Positions 1-7,027 of a stretch of 12,612 nucleotides of DNA are shown piece by piece (positions within the stretch are counted from its first letter, which is position 1; each line of letters begins with the position of its first letter). Location: assembly GCA_018664365.1 (NCBI GenBank), contig JABJOK010000052.1:1-12612 (forward strand), written 5' to 3'. The notes beneath the pieces are model-generated. The model worked only from the letters and a program-made list of their open reading frames with translations, did not search any database and was not told the DNA's origin. The DNA is from Candidatus Peregrinibacteria bacterium (lineage in GTDB: Bacteria; Patescibacteriota; Gracilibacteria; UBA1369; LOWO2-01-FULL-3). The position numbers were made by a program, and so were the translations under genes.

Positions 1-69
1 AAGCAAAGAGTGATAGTAATAGAGAAAGGAAAAATAAAAAGTGACAAACAAAACGCAATTTACGATTAA
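1..69 (+). CDS. C-terminal end of an ABC-type ATPase, probably FtsE (partial)
   Basis: Frame 1 is open from the window edge to a TAA at 67-69 and encodes 22 residues beginning KQRVIVIEKGKIKSD; the other two plus-strand frames close within 45 nt. The RVIxIEKGKIxxD pattern is the typical end of the nucleotide-binding subunit FtsE, whose known C-termini read like KKRVIAxExGKIVRDE. Other ABC ATPases can end similarly, so FtsE is the best guess rather than proven. FtsE works with the membrane protein FtsX at the division septum to activate cell-wall hydrolases. Here the next gene downstream is purM, only 11 nt away, so ftsX is not in its usual place directly after ftsE. The fragment is too short to show Walker motifs. 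Confidence 0.5.
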   Translation, partial: KQRVIVIEKGKIKSDKQNAIYD

Positions 70-80
70 CCAAATATATT

Positions 81-1106
81 ATGGCAACATATGCAGACTC
101 GGGAGTAGATATTGAGAAAGGAGACGCAGCTTCGAAGGTAGCATACGATAACGCAAAAAAAACTTTCGCTAGTCGAAAAGGAATGATAGGAGAACCACTT
201 CAAGATGATGGTGGATTCACAGGAGCTTTGGACATGGGCGACTTCCTTTTGGTCCAAAACGATGATGGAGTCGGAACAAAGATAGAAGTGGCAGAACGAA
301 TCGGAAAATTTGATACAATGGGATATGACTTGGTCGCAATGGTTGCAGATGATGCAGCATGTATTGGAGCAGAAACAATTTCTCTTTCAAATACACTTGA
401 TGTAAATAAAGTGGATGAGAAAAAGATAGAAGCACTAATGGGAGGACTTGAAAAAGCCTGCCTAGAACACAAAATTGTAGTTCCAGGGGGAGAGATCGCT
501 GAACTTGGAGAAATGGTAAATGGATATGTTTGGAACTCAACAGCAATTGGAATCGTTGGAAAAGATAAGTTGATAAAAGGAGATAATATTAAAGAAGGAG
601 ACAAAATAATCGGACTAAAATCTGAGGGACTTCGCTCCAATGGATTTTCACTTGTTAGATACATTCTAAAAGAAGCATTCGGAGAAGACTGGTATCACGA
701 AAAATATGATGACACTAAAAATTGGGGAGAAGCAGTACTGACTCCTTCAAAAATATACTCAAGCGCGATCCTGGAAATGCACGGGCGACACGGAGAAGAG
801 GCAAAAGCTGAGCTTAAAGGAATCGTTCATGTCACTGGTGGAGGAATCCCTGGAAACATTACGCGTGTATTAAAGAAGTCTGGTCTTGGTGCAAAGCTAG
901 ACAATCTTCCAGAGCCACACGAGGTTATTAAAAAACTAATGGAACTTGGAAACGTTGCAAAAGATGAGGCCTACAAAACATGGAACATGGGAGTAGGAAT
1001 GATTCTAATCTCAAACGACGTAGATAAGATCGAAGAGATCTGCAAATCTCATGGAATCGAGATGGACGTAATTGGAGAAGTCCAGGCCGGAGGAGTAGAG
1101 ATGTAG
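81..1106 (+). CDS. purM: Phosphoribosylformylglycinamidine cyclo-ligase (AIR synthetase)
   Basis: PurM catalyses the ATP-dependent closure of formylglycinamidine ribonucleotide to aminoimidazole ribonucleotide, step five of de novo purine synthesis, in the cytosol. The 341-aa length is normal for the family. Visible signatures are the N-terminal YADSGVDIEKGD (residues 4-15), DDGVGTK (61-67; nucleotide-binding core), GAETISL (96-102), PGGEIAELGEM (135-145, the family GGExAE motif), SNGFSLVR (186-193), HVTGGGIPGN (250-259, diagnostic of PurM against SelD, HypE and ThiL) and WNMGVGM (301-307). The start at 81 directly precedes the conserved N-terminal motif; no Shine-Dalgarno is seen. It follows the FtsE-like gene by 11 nt, suggesting cotranscription. 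It ends in tandem TAG codons (1104-1109). No other purine gene is visible. Some positions diverge from proteobacterial PurM, for example VADDAACIGAE in place of the usual CVNDxxxxGAE. Confidence 0.93.
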   Translation: MATYADSGVDIEKGDAASKVAYDNAKKTFASRKGMIGEPLQDDGGFTGALDMGDFLLVQNDDGVGTKIEVAERIGKFDTMGYDLVAMVADDAACIGAETISLSNTLDVNKVDEKKIEALMGGLEKACLEHKIVVPGGEIAELGEMVNGYVWNSTAIGIVGKDKLIKGDNIKEGDKIIGLKSEGLRSNGFSLVRYILKEAFGEDWYHEKYDDTKNWGEAVLTPSKIYSSAILEMHGRHGEEAKAELKGIVHVTGGGIPGNITRVLKKSGLGAKLDNLPEPHEVIKKLMELGNVAKDEAYKTWNMGVGMILISNDVDKIEEICKSHGIEMDVIGEVQAGGVEM

Positions 1107-1126
1107 TAGCGCCATAAACATATAAC

Positions 1127-1158
1127 CACCCTTCGATACCTACCTGGTGAAGGTGTTT
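1127..1158 (+). terminator. Terminator-like hairpin after purM
   Basis: About 20 nt beyond the purM stop, CAC (1127-1129) and CTTC (1131-1134) pair with GAAG (1149-1152) and GTG (1153-1155). An inner ACC (1138-1140) pairs with GGT (1146-1148) around a TACCT loop. One bulged C and a GAT bulge interrupt the stem. Only three T residues follow directly, so it is a weak intrinsic terminator at best. It would separate the purM unit from dprA. Confidence 0.35.
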
Positions 1159-1185
1159 GACGAATTTTAAATTAGAATTATGAAT
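1157..1185 (+). promoter_or_regulatory. Candidate promoter for dprA
   Basis: TTGACG (1157-1162) is the same -35 hexamer used by the recA promoter in this window. At a 16-nt spacing it is followed by TATGAA (1179-1184), a 4/6 match to TATAAT. Predicted transcription would start near 1191, giving an untranslated leader of about 110 nt before the dprA ATG. The -10 is weak, so this is a tentative call. Confidence 0.35.
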
Positions 1186-1186
1186 C

Positions 1187-1198
1187 GACGACGTCGTC
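1187..1198. repeat. Perfect 12-bp palindrome GACGACGTCGTC
   Basis: The sequence equals its own reverse complement over 12 bp, is unusually CG-rich against AT-rich surroundings, and covers the predicted start of transcription of the dprA promoter. It could be an operator for a dimeric DNA-binding protein. No second copy was noticed in the window. Confidence 0.45.
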
Positions 1199-1283
1199 AC
1201 TACTTGCAGCCTTTTAAAAATCTGCCGGAGTAATACTTCTTAAAAGATTTTAGAGAAATTTTAAGTTTGTGTGTTAGTGCTTA

Positions 1284-1298
1284 TCGGTAATTAACCGA
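1284..1298 (+). other. Small hairpin just before the dprA start codon
   Basis: TCGGT pairs with ACCGA around an AATTA pentaloop, ending 5 nt before the ATG at 1304, where a ribosome binding site would normally lie. No Shine-Dalgarno is present, only GAAAG. The stem is short (5 bp) and may be chance, but similar pentaloop hairpins precede pilB and nusA. Confidence 0.3.
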
Positions 1299-1303
1299 AA
1301 GAC

Positions 1304-2191
1304 ATGAGCACAGAATATAAAATCATAAAACCAACCCAGCAAGAATATCCAAATATTCTCAAACAAATCCACAAGCCTCCTGCAAAGCTTTACTACAAGG
1401 GGCATTTAGATGTGCTCGATCTGACCTGCATAGCAATTGTAGGAACACGAAAGTACTCAGAGTACGGAGAATATGTAACAAGGAAAATTATTGAAGAACT
1501 CTCACTCTATAAGGTGGCAATTGTTTCTGGACTGGCAAAGGGGATAGACACCATTGCACACAAGACTTGTCTTGAAACGAACACGCCCACCATCGCCGTA
1601 CTAGGGAGCGGAATAAACAATATTTATCCACAAGAAAATAAAAAATTAGCGGAGAAAATTCAGGAGAGCGGACTTACAATTTCAGAACATCCAGATTTAA
1701 CGGCTCCAATAAAACATCACTTCCCGCAGAGAAATAGAGTTATAAGTGGTATTTCAATAGCAACGTTAGTAGTAGAAGCTCCAGAAAAATCAGGCGCCCT
1801 AATAACAGCACGATTCGCACTTGAACAAAATAGAGAGGTATTCACAACACCAGGAGATATAGACCGCATCAACTCAAAGGGCCCACTTAATCTCATTCAA
1901 AGGGGAGCAGCATTCCCAGTATCATCAGGACACGAGATCATAGAAACGCTTAGTCTGCAGCCATCTTTACCAAGTATATTCTCTCCAAAAAATAAAGAGA
2001 AAACCACTTCAGCGCTCACAGAAAATGAGGAACAAATATTATTAACTCTTTCAAAAACACGCGGACTCCTCATTGATCAGATATATAGTAAAATTGAACT
2101 TCCATTACAGCAGCTACTAACTACTATCTCACTTTTAGAAATAAAATCTTTAATAAAAATAAGGGATGGAAAGTACTTCCGAAAGTGTTAA
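1304..2191 (+). CDS. dprA: DNA processing protein DprA (RecA loader for incoming ssDNA)
   Basis: DprA binds single-stranded DNA entering during natural transformation, shields it, and loads RecA. The Rossmann-like core is clear: IVGTRKYSEYG (45-55), SGLAKGIDTIAH (75-86), VLGSGINNIYPQEN (99-112), FPQRNRVISG (140-149), SGALITARFALEQNREV (163-179), TTPGDI (181-186) and NSKGPLNLIQRGA (190-202). Residues about 235-295 form a C-terminal winged-helix (DML1-like) domain. At 295 aa it lacks the N-terminal SAM-like domain of longer DprA proteins; this short form is common in reduced genomes. The ATG at 1304 leaves only a short N-terminal extension before the core. Its stop lies inside the next gene, so the two are probably cotranscribed. 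The recA-recX operon and pilB are nearby on the opposite strand, fitting a DNA-uptake role. Confidence 0.93.
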   Translation: MSTEYKIIKPTQQEYPNILKQIHKPPAKLYYKGHLDVLDLTCIAIVGTRKYSEYGEYVTRKIIEELSLYKVAIVSGLAKGIDTIAHKTCLETNTPTIAVLGSGINNIYPQENKKLAEKIQESGLTISEHPDLTAPIKHHFPQRNRVISGISIATLVVEAPEKSGALITARFALEQNREVFTTPGDIDRINSKGPLNLIQRGAAFPVSSGHEIIETLSLQPSLPSIFSPKNKEKTTSALTENEEQILLTLSKTRGLLIDQIYSKIELPLQQLLTTISLLEIKSLIKIRDGKYFRKC

Positions 2192-3416
2192 AATCACACA
2201 CAAGAAACAAAAAAGAAATAACCTCACCCTCTTGATAAGAAAAATCAGAACACATCACCAACACCCAGAGGGGAGAATGTTCTCATGGATGGTATTAATA
2301 CTTGGATTCGGAATTGGGCTAATTTTGCCGATCTTTCCAAACTTTGTTAAGTCTATAGTCAATACTGATGAAGGGGTTAGTATGTTTTATGCTGTAATGG
2401 CAATCATCATGTTTATTAGTGCCATGAGCAGCACAATAATATTTAAAAAGGTAGAGCGAACAACAATTATAAAAGTCAGTTTCTTCTTAGCCGCGCTATC
2501 CTGGTTTTTGCTTATTTTTGCCACCAGAGTAACTGAATTAGCAGTGCTTAGAACGATAAGTGTATGGTTTAATTTATTTATATTAATGGCACTGTCGCTT
2601 TTTGTAAGGGATTTTGCGAAAAGCAAGGATCTAGGAGAGGAGGAGGGGATTTTTTATAGATTCCATAATATTGGATCGCTTCTGGGGCCGCTAATTGGAG
2701 GATTTGTAGCGGTTTACATGGGGTATGAAATGGTTTTCATATTGGCCTCATTCATAATGTTTATAGGACTATTCTATTTTTACCATAAGCATATTATTCA
2801 GAAGCACCCTGCGCTGGTAAATCAGAAAAAAACTTCTTCTAGCAAATTGCTAAGCAACATTAAGGAATTCCTAGTAGATGGTGAGCGAAGAAAAGCATAT
2901 TTCGTTACTTTTGTAATGATGGTGCATGTAGGGTTTAAGAGATTATATATACCCTTGTATGTAGTTTACTCAGGATACGTTGAAAGCATGAGTGGACTAA
3001 TATTGGCCCTATGTGTAGTCCCATTGATCTTCATGGAAGTAAAAGTAGGGGAATATGCAGATAAGCACGGAGTAAGGCTTCCAATCTCTGCTGGATTTTT
3101 AATTTTAGGAGTAACTTTTATAGCAGTTTTCTTAAGTCCATTCACCTTGTTGAATTTCTTTTTATTGATTATTGGAAATATAGGGGCAGCGCTTGTTGAG
3201 CCACTTCAGGAATATTATCTTTTCAAGCATTTACCAAAATCGAAAGAGGAGGATCTTTATGGAGTCTATATGACAGCCGATCCAATTGCCTACTTTGTGA
3301 CACCACTAATAGGAGCAGCATTTTTAATTCTGCTACCATTTGAATTTATCTTCCTTGGATTTGGATTATTAACTATTGGAGCAGCAGCTATAAGCTGGAC
3401 TACGATAAAACATTAG
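2166..3416 (+). CDS. MFS-type multi-pass membrane transporter, substrate unknown
   Basis: A 416-aa polytopic protein with about twelve hydrophobic segments, beginning near residues 40-62, 72-94, 101-120, 126-148, 167-187 and 189-206. A charged cytoplasmic loop (207-243) separates these from a second half starting near 245, the classic 6+6 major facilitator layout. VGEYADKHGVR (294-304) resembles the MFS motif A between helices 8 and 9. The first 37 residues are strongly cationic (KKQKR, RKIR). The ATG at 2166 lies 26 bp inside dprA. The ATG at 2277, right before the first membrane helix and preceded by GAGGGGAGA, is a plausible alternative and the only start in the window with a purine-rich Shine-Dalgarno-like sequence. 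The 3' end overlaps pilB tail-to-tail by 17 bp. The substrate cannot be told from sequence; a drug or sugar exporter would be a guess. Confidence 0.8.
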   Translation: MESTSESVKITHKKQKRNNLTLLIRKIRTHHQHPEGRMFSWMVLILGFGIGLILPIFPNFVKSIVNTDEGVSMFYAVMAIIMFISAMSSTIIFKKVERTTIIKVSFFLAALSWFLLIFATRVTELAVLRTISVWFNLFILMALSLFVRDFAKSKDLGEEEGIFYRFHNIGSLLGPLIGGFVAVYMGYEMVFILASFIMFIGLFYFYHKHIIQKHPALVNQKKTSSSKLLSNIKEFLVDGERRKAYFVTFVMMVHVGFKRLYIPLYVVYSGYVESMSGLILALCVVPLIFMEVKVGEYADKHGVRLPISAGFLILGVTFIAVFLSPFTLLNFFLLIIGNIGAALVEPLQEYYLFKHLPKSKEEDLYGVYMTADPIAYFVTPLIGAAFLILLPFEFIFLGFGLLTIGAAAISWTTIKH

Positions 3417-5172
3417 TAACACGATAGACCTCTTCAAGTGTAGTTAGGCCTTGGGCAACTTTCAAATACCCATCTTCTCGCATTGTTGTGATTCCTTCTT
3501 TACGTGCAGCTGCAATCAAATCTACAGAACTTTTGTTGTTTAGAATCAGTCTTTTCATTTCAGAACTAATAGTAATAACTTCATCAATAACAATTCGTCC
3601 AAGATATCCAGTATTGCTACACTTATCACAACCTACAATTTTTGGTATTTCAACTGGAACCTCAGTATCAATACCTGAGTTAACAGCCTTAAGATTATTT
3701 AGAACGGTTTCGAATTCTTTCTTTGCACTATCATTAATAGGCTCTTTCAGAGAACAACTTGGACAAACTTTTCGAACCAATCTCTGCGCCACGATAGTAT
3801 TTAGTGATGGAGCTGCTACAAAGGCAGGTAGTCCCATATTAATTAAACGAGGAATAGCCTCAAGAGCACTATTTGTATGAAGAGTACTTAGTAGTACATG
3901 ACCAGTTAATGATGCCTGAGCAGCTGTTTCAGCTGTTTTAAGGTCACGGATCTCACCAAGCATAACAATGTCTGGATCTTGCCTAAGAATTGATCTAAGT
4001 CCTCCTGAAAAGTCATATCCATCTTTTTCTGAGATCTGACTTTGAGTAACTCCGTCAATATAATACTCAACTGGATCTTCCAAGGTGATGACTTTATTTT
4101 CTGGAGAATTCATTAGTCCGAGCATTGAAAATAGAGTAGTTGATTTACCACTTCCAGTAGGTCCAGTAATCAAAATCATTCCCTGGGAAATATTGGCAGC
4201 CTTTTGAAGCTTAGTAAGAGCAAGTCCTTGGAACCCCAGCTCTTCTAAGGTAAGAACTTTTTTATCTGATGGTAAATACCTACATACAAAAGATTCTCCA
4301 TTAGGAGTAGGAATTGACGAAACACGAACACCTACTTTATTTTCATTAAAATTGAAAAGATAACGACCATCCTGAGGAACTAAGGAAACATTTAGTCTCA
4401 TCTTAGACTGATATTTAATTTGCTCAGAAATTTGGCTGTAAAGAGATGGTTTTAGATCAAAAACTTTATGTAGAACACCATCAATTCTCATTCGAACCGT
4501 GATATTAGATTCACTAGGTTCATAATGGAGGTCAGATGCCTTAGTCTTCATTGCTGCAACATCAAGAAGATTCAAAGCCTCTTGAGCTGTACTACCTTCT
4601 AATTGTTTTGGAAGTTCAGAAAGATCAGCAATTTCTTTTTCATATGTCTTTATAGTTTTCTGTTCAACCGTCTCTATGTTTTCAATCTTTTTGTACTGCT
4701 GTGCTGAGTCATAAATCTTTAATGCATCCTCCATTCCAGCTGATGATGCCATATTTATCTCAACCTTGTAGCCATGCTCTAGAAGAGCAGCAACTGCTGC
4801 TTTGGATTCTGGAGTATCAGGATTCTCAGTAGCAACTCTCAAGTTTTGACCAGATTTAAAGAAGACAACAGTCCTAGCACTTTTAGAAGTCTGCGCATCT
4901 AATATTTTAAGAAAATCCGGATTAAGAGGAGTTTTTGACAGATGAATATAAGGCAACTTCTTTTCCTTTGCGACGCGCATAGTAGCCTTTTCCTGAAAAT
5001 CACGATTAATACTATCAACCTGTTTAACAGGATCGTTTGAAGCAGTTTGATTAGCAGGATTTAACGATTGTGTCTGAACAGCCTGAGGATTTGCAGAATC
5101 AGCAGCAGGTGCTGTTGCAGCTCCAGAATTTGCTGTTCCTCCTTGATCACTAGTTAATGAATTGTCAGCCAT
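3400..5172 (-). CDS. pilB: Type IV pilus assembly ATPase PilB (GspE/PulE family)
   Basis: PilB is the cytoplasmic hexameric motor that drives pilin polymerisation into type IV pili; the same family powers type II secretion. Numbering from the ATG at 5172: residues 1-50 are a low-complexity Ala/Asn/Gln/Ser linker, about 65-150 a degenerate N-terminal GspE-type domain, and 195-305 the N2 domain (ASDLHYEPS, RIDGVLH). The ATPase follows with Walker A GPTGSGKST (337-345), the Asp box ITLEDPVEY (362-370), Walker B region DIVMLGEIRD (401-410) and the His box LTGHVLLSTLHTN (422-434). Two zinc-binding CxxC pairs, CPSC (470-473) and CDKC (515-518), mark PilB/GspE rather than the retraction ATPase PilT. 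A GTG at 5178 could extend it by two residues, but the ATG is preferred. It lies 70 bp downstream of nusA but has its own extended -10 promoter. No other pilus gene is in view. Confidence 0.93.
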   Translation of the reverse strand: MADNSLTSDQGGTANSGAATAPAADSANPQAVQTQSLNPANQTASNDPVKQVDSINRDFQEKATMRVAKEKKLPYIHLSKTPLNPDFLKILDAQTSKSARTVVFFKSGQNLRVATENPDTPESKAAVAALLEHGYKVEINMASSAGMEDALKIYDSAQQYKKIENIETVEQKTIKTYEKEIADLSELPKQLEGSTAQEALNLLDVAAMKTKASDLHYEPSESNITVRMRIDGVLHKVFDLKPSLYSQISEQIKYQSKMRLNVSLVPQDGRYLFNFNENKVGVRVSSIPTPNGESFVCRYLPSDKKVLTLEELGFQGLALTKLQKAANISQGMILITGPTGSGKSTTLFSMLGLMNSPENKVITLEDPVEYYIDGVTQSQISEKDGYDFSGGLRSILRQDPDIVMLGEIRDLKTAETAAQASLTGHVLLSTLHTNSALEAIPRLINMGLPAFVAAPSLNTIVAQRLVRKVCPSCSLKEPINDSAKKEFETVLNNLKAVNSGIDTEVPVEIPKIVGCDKCSNTGYLGRIVIDEVITISSEMKRLILNNKSSVDLIAAARKEGITTMREDGYLKVAQGLTTLEEVYRVTNVLS

Positions 5173-5176
5173 AAAC

Positions 5177-5199
5177 ACTTAGATACAATTTATCTAAGT
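5177..5199. repeat. 9-bp perfect inverted repeat at the pilB transcription start (operator-like)
   Basis: ACTTAGATA (5177-5185) and TATCTAAGT (5191-5199) are perfect inverted copies around a 5-nt centre. Read toward pilB, the repeat starts right after the -10 hexamer and ends 4 nt before the ATG, so it covers the predicted start of transcription near 5193. The position suits a repressor operator. In transcripts reading through from nusA it could instead form a hairpin masking the start codon region. Confidence 0.55.
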
Positions 5200-5208
5200 A
5201 TTATACCA
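5200..5208 (-). promoter_or_regulatory. Extended -10 promoter of pilB
   Basis: On the minus strand this reads TGGTATAAT, a perfect TATAAT preceded by the TGn extension that lets sigma-70-type polymerase work without a good -35. The -35 at 17-bp spacing (5223-5228) is only TTTAAT. The predicted transcript starts near 5193, about 20 nt ahead of the ATG. Confidence 0.6.
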
Positions 5209-5242
5209 AATAAATGGCTAAAATTAAAGGCTAAAGCTCAGT

Positions 5243-6490
5243 TTAAGCGACTTTCTTGATGGCAGCCACTATTTCCTTACCTCCATCCTCGTCTATTCCA
5301 TCAACCTCGGTAAGATCCTTAGCAGAAAGCCCTTTTAGCTGCTCAACAAGTGTCAAATTAGCATCAGATAGCTTAGCAATAAGATCTTCACTTAGTTTAA
5401 GGTCTTCAATATTGGCAACTTCTTCCTTTTTCTCTGGTTTTGGCTCAGTACCTTCAAAGTCTCCAATATCAAGAATATCTATTTCCCAACCAGTTAGAAT
5501 AGAAGCTAGCCTAACATTTTGTCCCTGCTTACCAATCGCAAGAGGTCTTTGATCAGGTTGAACAAATACTTTTGCACGTCTTTCCTTATCAAAAAGTTGA
5601 ATAACTGTAGTTTTTGCAGGTGCAAGTGCAGTTTCAATATAGCTCTCCATTTTCTCAGACCACTCAATAATATCAATACGTTCTCCATTAAGCTCATCCA
5701 TAATATTCTGAACACGTACTCCCTTCTGACCAACACATGATCCAATTGGATCAATCTTTTCATCGCTTGAGAAAACAGCAACTTTACACCTAACCCCAGG
5801 TTCACGAGCAATAGATTTAATCACAACAAGATTAGACTTAATCTCTGGTATTTCTAGCTCAAGAAGCTTCTTAACAAGGCTTGGATGTGTTCTTGAAATC
5901 ATTAGCTGTGGGCCTTTCGTAGTTTTAATAACTTTATCAAGATAAAGCTTGATCCTTTGTCCTGAATAGTATTTTTCTCCAGGAATTTGTTGATCATAAG
6001 GAATGTTAGTAGTTGTCTTGTTATCAAGATTTACATAAACATTTGTTCCATCAACACGGTGAACAATTGCATTCAACAGTTCGTTCTCACGATCTTTAAA
6101 TGTTTCATACATAACATCTCGTTCAGCATCCTGCACTTTTTGGATAATAACTTGCTTCGCAGCCTGTGCAGCAATACGACCATAGTTTGTAGGAGTAACA
6201 TCAATCTTTACAGTATCTCCAACCTTTGCCTTCTTATTATATTTTTTAGCCTCTTTTTCATTGATCTCTAATTCTTCCTCTTCAACGTCTTCAACGACTT
6301 CTTTTAATTGATACACAGTAGCAACACCTGAATTTTGGTCTAATTCAACTGCTATCTCCTGATCTTTATTTCCATAATCTTTTCGATACGCTGCGCGTAG
6401 AGCAGCCTCAATTGTTTCAACTACACATTCTTTTGAAATATTCTTTTCGTCGCATAACTGATTAATAGCTGCAAGAAATTGTGATTGCAT
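5243..6490 (-). CDS. nusA: Transcription termination/antitermination factor NusA
   Basis: NusA binds RNA polymerase near the RNA exit channel, lengthens hairpin pauses, enhances intrinsic termination and takes part in rRNA antitermination. Domains run as expected: N-terminal polymerase-binding domain (1-125, with EAALRAAYRKDYG at 28-40), S1 domain (about 135-200, ending MISRTHPSLVKKL), KH1 (about 205-285; DPIGSCVGQKGVRVQNI at 247-263) and KH2 (about 290-345; RPLAIGKQGQNVRLAS at 315-330). A C-terminal helix-hairpin-helix-like repeat occupies 365-413. The total of 415 aa is a compact bacterial form with one C-terminal acidic/HhH module. No Shine-Dalgarno precedes the ATG. In most bacteria nusA sits in a rimP-nusA-infB operon; here it lies between recX and pilB, directly behind a terminator-like hairpin, which may allow autoregulation. 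Confidence 0.95.
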   Translation of the reverse strand: MQSQFLAAINQLCDEKNISKECVVETIEAALRAAYRKDYGNKDQEIAVELDQNSGVATVYQLKEVVEDVEEEELEINEKEAKKYNKKAKVGDTVKIDVTPTNYGRIAAQAAKQVIIQKVQDAERDVMYETFKDRENELLNAIVHRVDGTNVYVNLDNKTTTNIPYDQQIPGEKYYSGQRIKLYLDKVIKTTKGPQLMISRTHPSLVKKLLELEIPEIKSNLVVIKSIAREPGVRCKVAVFSSDEKIDPIGSCVGQKGVRVQNIMDELNGERIDIIEWSEKMESYIETALAPAKTTVIQLFDKERRAKVFVQPDQRPLAIGKQGQNVRLASILTGWEIDILDIGDFEGTEPKPEKKEEVANIEDLKLSEDLIAKLSDANLTLVEQLKGLSAKDLTEVDGIDEDGGKEIVAAIKKVA

Positions 6491-6506
6491 ATAACTTATT
6501 GTTACT

Positions 6507-6542
6507 AAATAAAAATAGATCAGGATCTATATACGATCCTGA
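6507..6542 (-). terminator. Intrinsic terminator of recA-recX, overlapping the recX stop codon
   Basis: On the minus strand TCAGGATC (6542-6535) and GATCCTGA (6527-6520) form a perfect 8-bp stem with a 7-nt loop, followed by TCTATTTTTATTT. The recX TAG (6529-6527) lies at the loop/stem junction, so the stem begins within coding sequence. The T-tract starts about four nt after the stem and is interrupted by A, so termination may be partial. It ends within about 20 nt of the nusA ATG, leaving little room for a separate nusA promoter. Confidence 0.65.
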
Positions 6543-7027
6543 CTACTAAAGCGATCATAACAGCTTTCTACTGCGCTGTAAATAGCATCTCTGTTAAATC
6601 CTCTAGAGTACAAAAACTGATACGCCTTAAGTCTTTGTTTTGGGTAATCATGAGCTCTCCAGCGCTGCATTTTCTTTGAGAGCAGATCAGTGGCTATCGA
6701 TTGCTCATCAATATCCACCGATCTCAAACCATTATCTATAAGTTCTTTGTCTAATCCCTTCATACGTAGTTCGCGTTTAATTAAATTTAGCCCCCTTGGT
6801 CTTATTTTTGATCGTTCATTGGCATAATCAATAACGAACTGTTTATCATTCAAATACTTTAGTTCAATCAATCTTTTAATGACTATTTCAACTTCTCCAT
6901 CCTCAATGCCCGCACGTTTTTTAGAATATTGAGTGAGCTTTTTATTCATCTCAAACTCTGTGTATCTTTTTCTGGATACAATATTAAATGCGTATCTGAT
7001 TAATTTTTCATAACTTGTACTAGGCAT
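6527..7027 (-). CDS. recX: RecA regulator RecX
   Basis: RecX caps or destabilises RecA filaments and limits recombinase activity. The 166-aa protein shows the three-repeat helical RecX layout: YAFNIVSRKRYTEFEMNKKL (12-31, the family pattern of a leading helix with R-x-x-[ST]-x-x-E-[LM]), VIKRLIELKYLNDKQFVIDYANER (49-72, equivalent to the LxxxGYLDDxxFA signature), RGLNLIKRELRMKGLD (78-93) and YQFLYSRGFNRDAIYSAV (136-153). The ATG overlaps the recA stop by 8 bp (ATGCCTAG), so it is translationally coupled to recA, its classic partner. No Shine-Dalgarno is visible; terminating RecA ribosomes probably reinitiate. Its 3' end overlaps the operon terminator. Confidence 0.9.
   Translation of the reverse strand: MPSTSYEKLIRYAFNIVSRKRYTEFEMNKKLTQYSKKRAGIEDGEVEIVIKRLIELKYLNDKQFVIDYANERSKIRPRGLNLIKRELRMKGLDKELIDNGLRSVDIDEQSIATDLLSKKMQRWRAHDYPKQRLKAYQFLYSRGFNRDAIYSAVESCYDRFSSQDRI

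Noticed and set aside
200..664. Long open frames antisense to purM, and similar antisense frames within nusA, recA and the DUF4153-like gene
   Set aside because: They lie wholly inside confidently identified genes and encode biased, unrecognisable sequence; they are coding shadows.
1180..1233. A 17-codon reading frame, MNRRRRHYLQPFKNLPE, possibly a leader peptide before dprA
   Set aside because: Its ATG overlaps the predicted -10 element, no ribosome binding site precedes it, and its four arginines arise from the palindrome. It is mutually exclusive with the promoter call and has no other support.
5216..5235. Direct repeat GGCTAAA (5216-5222 and 5229-5235) between nusA and pilB
   Set aside because: Only two 7-bp copies in AT-rich DNA, with no dyad and no further copies noticed; chance is sufficient.
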